DNA of 64,000 nucleotides from Candidatus Nanopelagicales bacterium. Its GTDB lineage: Bacteria > Actinomycetota > Actinomycetes > S36-B12 > GCA-2699445. Every line of letters begins with the position of its first letter. Within the stretch, counting starts at the first letter, position 1. Under the pieces are notes generated by a model that saw nothing but the letters and a program-made list of their open reading frames with translations, had not been told where the DNA came from and searched no databases. The translations under genes and the position numbers were made by a program. The stretch spans positions 62,001 to 126,000 of the forward strand of contig JBAOHO010000009.1 of the NCBI GenBank assembly GCA_037045355.1, in the 5' to 3' direction. Positions 26,444 to 33,753 of the stretch are shown in pieces.

Positions 26444-27874
26444 ATGTCTGATCCGCGCACGTACCGGGTACAGACTCTGGGCTGCCAGATGAACGTGCAC
26501 GATTCCGAGCGGATGGCCGGGCTGCTGCAGCAAGCGGGCTACGAACCCGCGAGTGGGGACGCCGAGGCCGACATCATCGTGATCAACACCTGCGCCGTCC
26601 GCGAGAACGCCGACAACCGGCTCTACGGCAACCTCGGTCAACTCGCACCGCGCAAGCGAGCTCACCCCGGCATGCGGATCGCGGTCGCCGGCTGCCTGGC
26701 GCAGAAGGACCGGGAGACGATCGTGGCCCGGGCGCCATGGGTCGATGTCGTCGTCGGCACGCACAATATCGATGCGCTGCCGGTGCTGCTCCAACGTGCG
26801 GAGCGCACGGCTGTTCCCCAAGTCGAGATCCAGGAATCGCTGCAGGCCTTCCCCTCCGATCTGCCTGCCCAGCGCGACTCCGGACACAGCGCCTGGGTGG
26901 CGGTCAGTGTCGGGTGCAACAACACGTGCACCTTCTGCATCGTCCCGTCCCTGCGCGGGCGGGAGCGGGACCGGCGACCCGGCGAGATCCTCGCCGAGGT
27001 GCAAGCGCTGGCCGATCAAGGTGTCCGCGAAATCACCCTGCTGGGCCAGAACGTCAACGCCTATGGAGTCGAGTTCGGTGAGCGTGACGCGTTCGCCGAC
27101 CTCCTGCGTACGGTCGGCCAGGTCCCCGGCGTGCGGCGGGTTCGTTTCACGAGTCCGCACCCCCGCGACTTCACCTCGGCTGTCATCACAGCGATGGCCG
27201 AGACGGACGCGGTCATGCCGCACCTTCACATGCCGTTGCAGAGCGGGTCCGACAGTGTGTTGCGGCGGATGCGACGCTCCTATCGGCGCGACCGTTTTCT
27301 GGCGATCCTGGCCGAGGTCCGCGAGCGCCTGCCGCATGCGGCGATCACCACCGACATCATCGTGGGGTTCCCCGGTGAGACTGACGCGGAGTTCGCCGCC
27401 ACGCTCGACCTGGTGCGTCAGGCCAGGTTCGCCGGGGCGTTCACGTTCCAATACTCACCGCGGCCGGGGACTCCTGCGGCGTCCTTCCCCGACCAAGTCC
27501 CGGCGCAGATCGTGTCCCAGCGCTACCGCGAGCTGTTCGAGGTCGTCGAGCAGGTGGCATGGGACGAGAACCGAGCGATGACCGGTCGGTCGGTCGAGGT
27601 GATGATCTCCGACATCACGGGCCGCAAGGACGGCGCCACCCATCGCGTGACCGGGCGCGCCCAGGACAACCGTCTGGTGCATCTGGCGGTCCCACCGGGT
27701 GAGACGGCGACACCGGGAGACATTGTGACCGCGATCGTCACCCACGCCGCTCCCCATCATCTGCTGGCGGACGAGGGCTTCCGCGTTCTGGATCCCATGC
27801 GGGCGGATTCGCCTTGCGCGGCCTCCTCCCCGGCTATCCCCGTGGTCAGCTTGGGGATGCCGGTGCTGCCGTGA
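26444..27874 (+). CDS. miaB: MiaB, tRNA-2-methylthio-N6-dimethylallyladenosine synthase
   Basis: A 476-residue methylthiotransferase with the full three-part layout. The N-terminal UPF0004 domain has three Fe-S cysteines (TLGCQMN, INTCAVRENA, VAGCLAQ). The radical SAM core has CTFCIVPSLRGRE preceded by NNT, giving a CxxxCxxC cluster. A C-terminal TRAM domain completes it. It adds a methylthio group to i6A37 in tRNAs reading UNN codons. The isopentenyl substrate is made by MiaA, encoded two genes downstream. The last approximately 30 residues are a poorly conserved extension. Confidence 0.96.
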   Translation: MSDPRTYRVQTLGCQMNVHDSERMAGLLQQAGYEPASGDAEADIIVINTCAVRENADNRLYGNLGQLAPRKRAHPGMRIAVAGCLAQKDRETIVARAPWVDVVVGTHNIDALPVLLQRAERTAVPQVEIQESLQAFPSDLPAQRDSGHSAWVAVSVGCNNTCTFCIVPSLRGRERDRRPGEILAEVQALADQGVREITLLGQNVNAYGVEFGERDAFADLLRTVGQVPGVRRVRFTSPHPRDFTSAVITAMAETDAVMPHLHMPLQSGSDSVLRRMRRSYRRDRFLAILAEVRERLPHAAITTDIIVGFPGETDAEFAATLDLVRQARFAGAFTFQYSPRPGTPAASFPDQVPAQIVSQRYRELFEVVEQVAWDENRAMTGRSVEVMISDITGRKDGATHRVTGRAQDNRLVHLAVPPGETATPGDIVTAIVTHAAPHHLLADEGFRVLDPMRADSPCAASSPAIPVVSLGMPVLP

Positions 27875-28542
27875 GTCAGACGATGGCGGTGGTGCCCGCT
27901 GCGCCGGCGTTGATCCCCGGCATCGCCCGAGGGGTGCCCCCCGAACTGGATCGGGTACTCGTGGCCTGCGATCACGTGTTGAGTGAGGTGGTTCGCAGCC
28001 ACGATGAGGTGGTGCTCGTAGCGGCTGTCGATGTTCCCCGCGACCTGCTTCCCGACGCGGGCCTGTCTCTCGGAGCGGGCCTGCCTTCCGGAGAAGCGCA
28101 ACCTCGCGAAGAGGGGCCGCCTCCCGGGCTGAAGGATCAACCCGTGACCGGTTGGAGAGTGGGGGACAGTCTGCTCGACCGGGTCGGATTCGGTGGAGTC
28201 CGGTTGCGGGTGCAGCCCGGCGCCGCACCGCGCCCGGGGGCAGCCTTGGTGTTCCTCGCCGATGGGTCCGCGGCCGCGGGTCCGAAACCACCGCGACCGT
28301 CGGAGCAGGGCGACGACTTCGACCGATCCTTGGCCGACGCGTTGCGTTCCGGGGATTCGGAATTCCTCGCTGCCCTTGACGACACCACTGCAGCTCGCGT
28401 CGGATGCACGACGGCCGCCGTGTGGCGTGACCTTGCCCGCCACGTGGGCCCGGAGCGTGCCTGTGCCGACCTGACCATCGCGGCCCCTTTCGGCGTGACG
28501 TACTTCGCGGGCCTGTGGGACAACCGCACCACACGACAGTGA
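27871..28542 (+). CDS. Class III extradiol dioxygenase subunit B-like protein
   Basis: A 223-residue protein that sits between miaB and miaA, as in many actinobacteria. It begins AVVPAAPALIPGIARG and ends DLTIAAPFGVTYFAGLW, with the LigB-like fold pattern. Clear metal ligands are not obvious, so enzymatic activity is uncertain. The middle (LPSGEAQPREEGPPPGL) is low complexity. The preferred start is the GTG at 27871 overlapping the miaB stop; an ATG at 27883 is an alternative. Both ends overlap neighbours, so it is cotranslated with the tRNA-modification genes. Confidence 0.82.
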   Translation: MSQTMAVVPAAPALIPGIARGVPPELDRVLVACDHVLSEVVRSHDEVVLVAAVDVPRDLLPDAGLSLGAGLPSGEAQPREEGPPPGLKDQPVTGWRVGDSLLDRVGFGGVRLRVQPGAAPRPGAALVFLADGSAAAGPKPPRPSEQGDDFDRSLADALRSGDSEFLAALDDTTAARVGCTTAAVWRDLARHVGPERACADLTIAAPFGVTYFAGLWDNRTTRQ

Positions 28543-29471
28543 CCGCCGGTTCCACGACGGACGCGCTGCCTATCGTCGCGGTGGTGGGGCCGACGGCTTC
28601 CGGCAAGTCCGCCCTCGCGCTGGCGCTGGCCGAACGCTTCGATGGCGAGGTCGTCAACGCCGACGCCTTTCAGCTGTACCGCGGGATGGACATCGGAACG
28701 GCCAAGCCGACGTCGGCGGAGCAGGCGCGGGCGCCGCATCACTGCCTTGATGTGTGGGACATCGCCGAGCCCGCATCTGTCGCCGAGTATCAGCAGCTCG
28801 CCCGAACGGCCATCTCGGATATTGCGGCGCGGGGCCGGTTGCCGATCGTGGTCGGTGGCTCCGCACTCTATGTGCGAGCGGTGTGCGATGTCCTGGACAT
28901 CCCGCCGCGGGACCCGGAGGTCCGGGATCGGCTGCAGCGACTGGCCGATGAGATCGGGGGGGTTGCGATGCACGAGAGGTTGGTGCAGGTCGATCCCGAA
29001 GCCGCCCGTCACATCGACCCCCGGAACACTCGGCGCATCGTGCGCGCGCTGGAGGTCGTGGAGTTGACCGGCGCATTCGCCGCTCGCCTCCCCGAACCGA
29101 GGCCCTGGCGGCCGACGCTGTGGCTGGCTGCACAGCGGACCCGGCCGGAACTCGATGAACGGATCACGGATCGCGCAGCGGTGATGTGGCGGGCGGGGTT
29201 CGCGGCCGAGGTGGCAGCGCTTACGGCCAAGGGACTCGCCGCGGCGCCGACCGCGAGCAAGGCGGTCGGCTACCAGCAGGGGTTGGCAGAACTCGGCGGT
29301 ACCATGTCGCGGGAAGAGGCGATCGCTGACACGGTGCGCGCGACCAGGGTCTTGGCCCGCCGGCAGGAGCGCACATTTCGCTCCGATGAGCGGGTCGCCT
29401 GGCTGCCCGCCCGCTCAGCGCTCAGCGACGCGAGCGAGCGAGTGGCTCACCATCAACGCACCCGGCGGTAG
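28539..29471 (+). CDS. miaA: MiaA, tRNA dimethylallyltransferase
   Basis: A 310-residue enzyme transferring the dimethylallyl group to A37 of tRNAs. Walker A is VVGPTASGKSALA. The substrate loops NADAFQLYRGMDIGTAKP and PHHCLDVWDI, and later VGGSALYVRAV, are canonical. The GTG at 28539 overlapping the previous stop fits the coupling pattern of this operon; a GTG at 28515 is possible. Its 3' end overlaps the convergent deacetylase gene by 19 bases. Confidence 0.95.
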   Translation: MTAGSTTDALPIVAVVGPTASGKSALALALAERFDGEVVNADAFQLYRGMDIGTAKPTSAEQARAPHHCLDVWDIAEPASVAEYQQLARTAISDIAARGRLPIVVGGSALYVRAVCDVLDIPPRDPEVRDRLQRLADEIGGVAMHERLVQVDPEAARHIDPRNTRRIVRALEVVELTGAFAARLPEPRPWRPTLWLAAQRTRPELDERITDRAAVMWRAGFAAEVAALTAKGLAAAPTASKAVGYQQGLAELGGTMSREEAIADTVRATRVLARRQERTFRSDERVAWLPARSALSDASERVAHHQRTRR

Positions 29472-30202
29472 TACTCAGTCCCAAGCGCAGCTCGGAAGAC
29501 AGGTCGGGGCAGTTGCAGCAGAGCCCCCAAGGTGCGGACATCGGCGCCGGACGCCTGGCTGGTGTGCGCGTGGATGGCTGCCCGCTTGAAATCCGCGTAG
29601 TCACGCACGTCGATGCGGTGGGTGATCTGCCCGGAAGGGGTGAACGCGCGCTCGAAGTCACCCGGATCGAAGTCCGAGGGGAACGTCGTCACCAGACCGG
29701 CCAGCCGCACACCCAGCGCGAACGGCCAGCGCGGCGCCGTCGCTTCGTAGACCGCGACCCCGGGCAACAGGTCGGCTGCGCTCATCGTGCACCGGTGGAC
29801 GTGTTTATGGTCCGGGTGACCGTAGCCGCCACTGGCGTCATAACCGATCAGCGCAGTCGCGGATTCGTCGCTCACGATCGATGCCAAGGTGCGCGCGACG
29901 GCGGCCTCGGGAACCTGGCAGAACGGTGTTGCCGCCCCGGTGCCGCGGCCGTCGAGACCGCTGTCCGGATACCCCAGGACCTCGAGCCGCTGCACACCCA
30001 GGATCCGGGCGGACCGCTCCAACTCGGCTCGCCGCACTTGACCGAGGTCCTGCGTCGGGGCCGCCAACCCCGCCTCGCCGGCGGTTGCCACCACGAGGAC
30101 CACCCGTACGCCCTCGGCGTCGGCGCGTGCCATGGTGCCCGCAGTCAACAGAGCCTCGTCGTCCGGGTGCGCATGGAAGAAGACGATCGAGCGGGTCACC
30201 GG
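29453..30202 (-). CDS. PIG-L/LmbE-family deacetylase (MshB/Mca-like)
   Basis: A protein of about 249 residues with the zinc-binding AHPDDE motif at residues 10-15 and the second metal motif HPDHKHVH. In actinobacteria this family includes MshB (mycothiol biosynthesis deacetylase) and Mca (mycothiol S-conjugate amidase). Other members deacetylate glycolipids. The sequence does not allow a firm choice. The GTG at 30202 is chosen because homology begins at TRSIVFFHAHPDDE; the frame is open to a TTG at 30262. It overlaps the end of miaA tail to tail. Confidence 0.87.
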   Translation of the reverse strand, partial: PVTRSIVFFHAHPDDEALLTAGTMARADAEGVRVVLVVATAGEAGLAAPTQDLGQVRRAELERSARILGVQRLEVLGYPDSGLDGRGTGAATPFCQVPEAAVARTLASIVSDESATALIGYDASGGYGHPDHKHVHRCTMSAADLLPGVAVYEATAPRWPFALGVRLAGLVTTFPSDFDPGDFERAFTPSGQITHRIDVRDYADFKRAAIHAHTSQASGADVRTLGALLQLPRPVFRAALGTEYYRRVR

Positions 30203-30329
30203 CCGATCATGGCCGATGTGCGGCCCCGTTGCCACCACGTGCACGTGCCGTTCATGGGGCAACTCGGTGCACTTGTACCCTCAGGGGCGGCTCATGCGCT
30301 CGGGTGCCGGCCGTGAACCTCAGACGGGT

Positions 30330-30407
30330 ATGAGTGATGCTCGGGCCGCAGTGGAGCCGGTGGAGGCAGTGGAGGCAGTGGAGGCAGTGGAGGAGGTGGC
30401 GGAATGA
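30330..30407 (+). CDS. Possible 25-residue leader ORF made of a VEA/VEE repeat
   Basis: An ATG at 30330 opens a frame encoding MSDARAAV followed by VE(P/A/E) repeats and ending EVAE, with its stop in an ATGA overlap with the glycosyltransferase start (30404). The overlap matches the coupling style of the whole window. The peptide is encoded by a 9-base tandem repeat that also supplies the AGGAGG for the next gene, so coding status is doubtful. No strong ribosome-binding site precedes it. Confidence 0.35.
   Translation: MSDARAAVEPVEAVEAVEAVEEVAE
30351..30403 (+). repeat. 9-base tandem repeat (gtggaggca type), about six units
   Basis: Units read gtggagccg, gtggaggca three times, gtggaggag, then a decayed gtggcggaa. 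The array ends at the ATG of the glycosyltransferase gene, and its fifth and sixth units contain AGGAGG (30391-30396), placed seven bases before that ATG. Copy-number change would shift or duplicate Shine-Dalgarno-like sequence. Confidence 0.9.
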
Positions 30408-31525
30408 AGGTGGCACACATCAGCGACTGTTACCTGCCCAGACTCGGCGGTATCGAGATCCAGGTCACGGAACTCACCAAGAGGCAGGCAGCTGCCGGGC
30501 ACACGGTGGATGTGATCACAGCGACCCCCGGACATGAGGTGCGTGCGGGAGTCGAGAGCATCGATGGTGTCACCGTGCACCGCGTGACGGCGCGCATGCC
30601 TTTCGAACTGCCGATCCATCCCCGCACCAGGGCCAATGTCGTGCCATTGCTGCGCGAGATTGCCCCTGACGTGGTTCATGTCCACCTCGGGGTGGTGTCG
30701 CCGTTCGCCTGGGGTGGGATCCGCGCCGCCGTCGAACTCGACCTTCCTGTTCTCGTCACCGTGCACAGCGTCTGGGGCTCCGTGGCTCGTTCGGGGTACG
30801 GCGCCGTGAACAACCTCGCCCATTGGACCGCACGGGGGGTCCAACCGGCCGCCGTCAGCCGGGTCGCGGCCGACCGCATCGCCGCGGCCCTCCCGGCAGG
30901 GATCGACGTCCTCGTGACGCCGAACGGTGTGGACCCGTCAGAGTGGAACAGCGCCGGTCGACAGCCACACGACGATGCCCCGGTGCAGTTCGTGACCGCC
31001 ATGCGATTGGCGCCCCGCAAACGGGCGCAGCCGCTGCTGCGCATGTTCGCCACTGCCCACGGGCGATGCAGCGAGTCCGGGGTGGACATCCGGCTGATGG
31101 TGGCGGGCGACGGGCCCCAGCGGGACCGGCTGCAGGCGTTCATCGACGATTCCGGTCTGCACGACTGCGTCTCCTTGCTGGGTCGACTCAGTCGTTCCGG
31201 CCTGCGGGACCTGTATCTGCAGTCCGATGTGTTCATTCAGCCGTCGGTGAAGGAGAGTTTCGGACTGGCCGCCCTCGAAGCCCGCGCCACCGGACTGCCG
31301 ATCCTCGCGCGCAGCCAGACCGGACTCACCGAGTTCGTCCACGACGGTGTGGAGGGCCTGCTGGCCGACGACGACGACCAGCTCGCCGAATCCATGTGCG
31401 TCATCGCCGAGGATCGACCGTTGCGGGCGCGCATCACCGATCACAACACGACCGTCCTCCCGGCGCAGGTCTGGTCCCAGGTACTTCAGGACGTCGACGA
31501 CGCGTATCGGACCACCATCGGGTGA
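30404..31525 (+). CDS. GT4-family glycosyltransferase
   Basis: A 373-residue GT-B enzyme. The N-terminus MKVAHISDCYLPRLGGIEIQ is the acceptor-domain start typical of GT4 family members. The donor-binding C-terminal domain has LMVAGDGPQRDRL and the ESFGLAALEARATGLPILA motif with the two conserved glutamates. It probably transfers a sugar from a nucleotide donor to a lipid or small-molecule acceptor; the acceptor is unknown. A related GT4, MshA, starts mycothiol synthesis, and a mycothiol-type deacetylase is encoded just upstream, but there is no direct evidence this is MshA. The 9-base repeat covers its ribosome-binding site. Confidence 0.88.
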   Translation: MKVAHISDCYLPRLGGIEIQVTELTKRQAAAGHTVDVITATPGHEVRAGVESIDGVTVHRVTARMPFELPIHPRTRANVVPLLREIAPDVVHVHLGVVSPFAWGGIRAAVELDLPVLVTVHSVWGSVARSGYGAVNNLAHWTARGVQPAAVSRVAADRIAAALPAGIDVLVTPNGVDPSEWNSAGRQPHDDAPVQFVTAMRLAPRKRAQPLLRMFATAHGRCSESGVDIRLMVAGDGPQRDRLQAFIDDSGLHDCVSLLGRLSRSGLRDLYLQSDVFIQPSVKESFGLAALEARATGLPILARSQTGLTEFVHDGVEGLLADDDDQLAESMCVIAEDRPLRARITDHNTTVLPAQVWSQVLQDVDDAYRTTIG

Positions 31526-31557
31526 CCGGGGGAGTCCCTGGCCCCTACTCTGGACGC

Positions 31558-32373
31558 ATGGTCACCGACGTCACGTTCCGCAAGGGCCACGGCACGGGAA
31601 ACGACTTCATCCTCCTCACAGATCCCGACGATGTCCTTTCCCTGACCCCGCGGCTGGTGGCCGCCCTGTGTGATCGGCACATCGGCATCGGTGCCGACGG
31701 GGTCCTGCGGGCCGTGCGCACTGATGAGGCTCCCGGGGCCGAGTGGTTCATGGACTATCGCAATGCAGACGGCTCGATCGCCGAGATGTGCGGCAACGGG
31801 GCGCGGGTGTTCGCTCGCCACCTGATCGACGAAGGCCTGACCGCGCCCACCTCGTCGATCGCCACCCGCGGGGGGGTCCGCGACGTGATCGTCCATGACT
31901 CCGGTGATGTGAGTGTGAGCATGGGTCCGGTGACTCCACTGGATCACGGCATCACCGTCACGTTGGGCGACGACACCTACCCCGCAATCGGCGCGCTGGT
32001 CCCCAACCCACACGCTGTCGTCTTCCTGCCCACATTGACCGGTCTCGGCGACATCAGTGGCGCCACGGCGGGGCCGGACGGGGCCTTTCCGGACGGCGCC
32101 AACATCGAGTTCGTCGAGCCCCTGGGCCCCAACCACGTCGTGATGCGTGTCTGGGAACGAGGTTCGGGGGAGACGCTGTCCTGCGGTACCGGGGCGTGTG
32201 CGGTCGCCTGGGCCCACCGGTTGCGCGACGACATCGAGGAGCAACCCGTCCGGGTGGATGTGCCCGGTGGCAGTTTGCAGGTCACCGTCAGGTCCGATGT
32301 CACGTTGACCGGTCCGGTGGAGTTCGTCGCCCGAGGGACGATCGACCGGGACTGGTGGGAGTCGCACTCGTGA
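31558..32373 (+). CDS. dapF: Diaminopimelate epimerase
   Basis: A 271-residue enzyme epimerising LL- to meso-diaminopimelate for lysine and peptidoglycan synthesis. The two catalytic cysteines are visible in EMCGNGARVFA and LSCGTGACAVAWA. Other markers are GHGTGNDFIL near the start and IGADGVL. The start is the ATG at 31558; the open frame extends upstream through the glycosyltransferase but has no merit. The stop overlaps hflX (GTGA). Confidence 0.96.
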   Translation: MVTDVTFRKGHGTGNDFILLTDPDDVLSLTPRLVAALCDRHIGIGADGVLRAVRTDEAPGAEWFMDYRNADGSIAEMCGNGARVFARHLIDEGLTAPTSSIATRGGVRDVIVHDSGDVSVSMGPVTPLDHGITVTLGDDTYPAIGALVPNPHAVVFLPTLTGLGDISGATAGPDGAFPDGANIEFVEPLGPNHVVMRVWERGSGETLSCGTGACAVAWAHRLRDDIEEQPVRVDVPGGSLQVTVRSDVTLTGPVEFVARGTIDRDWWESHS

Positions 32374-33741
32374 CCGGCCAAGAACCCAGCGATGGTGCCC
32401 TTCAGATCGAGGAGCGTGAGGCGCTGCGTCGGGTCGCGGGACTTTCCACCGAGCTCACCGACATCACCGAGGTCGAGTACCGCCAGGTGCGCCTCGAACG
32501 AGTTGTCCTCATCGCTGTGTGGACCTCGGGAACCGCTGTCGGCGCCGAACGCTCGCTCGCCGAGTTGGCTCGGTTGGCGCAGACCGCGGGCGCCGTCGTG
32601 CTCGAGGCGCTGATCCAGCGTCGCAACAAGCCCGACCCCGGGACCTATGTCGGCTCGGGCAAGGCTCGCGAACTCACCGAGATTGTCAGAGCGCTCGAGG
32701 CCGATACGTTGATCTGTGACGGCGAACTGACACCCGGTCAGCTCAGCCAGCTGGAGCGGATCGTCAAGGTGAAGGTCGTCGACCGCACATGGCTGATCCT
32801 CGACATCTTCGCTCAGCACGCGCGCAGCCGCGAGGGAAAGACCCAGGTGGAACTGGCCCAGACTCGAGTACATGCTGCCGCGACTGCGCGGCTGGGGTGA
32901 GGCTATGAGCCGACAGGCGGCCACCGGAGGGGGGATCGGGGCTCTGCGCGGACCGGGTGAGACCAAACTCGAGGTGGATCGCCGCCGGATCCGTACCCAG
33001 ATGGCGCGGCTGCGCCGACAACTGCGGTCGATGGGTCAGTCCCGCGCCGTCCAACGAGCCGAACGTCATCGCACTGGGACCCCTTCCGTGGCCATCGTCG
33101 GCTACACCAACGCCGGGAAGTCCTCACTGTTGAACCGGCTCACGGACGCCGGTGTGCTCGTTCGCGATGAACTCTTCGCGACCCTGGACCCCACGGTTCG
33201 CCGGGCCCGGACACCATCCGGGCGGGAGTACACCCTCGCCGACACCGTGGGGTTCGTCCGGCACCTGCCGCATCAACTGGTGGAAGCATTCCGATCCACG
33301 TTGGAAGAAGTGCATCAGGCCGATCTGCTGGTTCACGTCGTGGACGGCAGCGACTCGGATCCGCTGGGGCAGATCGCCGCGGTTCGCGAGGTGCTGGCCG
33401 AGATCGACGCCGGCGGGATTCCGGAACTGATCACAGTGAACAAGAGCGAGATCACCCCGTCTGAGATTCTGGCCGAGATCCGGGCGCGACACCCCGACGC
33501 GTTGGCGGTGTCTGCGCGCACCGGTTCCGGTATCGATGATGTGAAGGTCGCCATCGAGGCGCACCTACCCCGACCCGACGTGGCGGTGCGAGTCACCATT
33601 CCCTTCGATCGCGGGGATCTTGTGTCCGAGGTCCATGAACACGGCGATGTCCTCGCCAGTACCTACTCGGATCACGGAACCGACCTGCGGGCACTGGTGC
33701 CGGGATGGTTGGCAGCTCGTCTCGCAGAATTCGCCGACTGA
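32370..33741 (+). pseudogene. hflX: HflX GTPase, split by an apparent 1-base insertion
   Basis: From the GTG at 32370 the N-terminal HflX domain is normal (VLIAVWTSG..., VVLEALIQRRNKPDPGTYVGSGKA) up to VELAQ, then leaves frame at 32862. Removing one A from GCC CAG A CTC GAG restores AQLEYMLPRLRGWGEAMSRQ and a protein of about 456 residues. The rest is intact: GPGETKLEVDRRRI, GTPase G1 GYTNAGKSSL, and the G3 region DTVGFVRHLP. HflX splits stalled 70S or 100S ribosomes under stress. Left uncorrected, the first frame stops at 32900. Either sequence error or a recent mutation is possible. Confidence 0.88.
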
Positions 33742-33753
33742 CGTGTCCCCCTC

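Noticed and set aside
31486..32367. 293-residue reverse-strand ORF over dapF
   Set aside because: Shadow of dapF with no recognisable domain.
16030..32870. Programmed +1 frameshifting in tldD, serB and hflX
   Set aside because: No slow or stop codon at the shift sites, no shared slippery sequence, and these families do not use recoding elsewhere.
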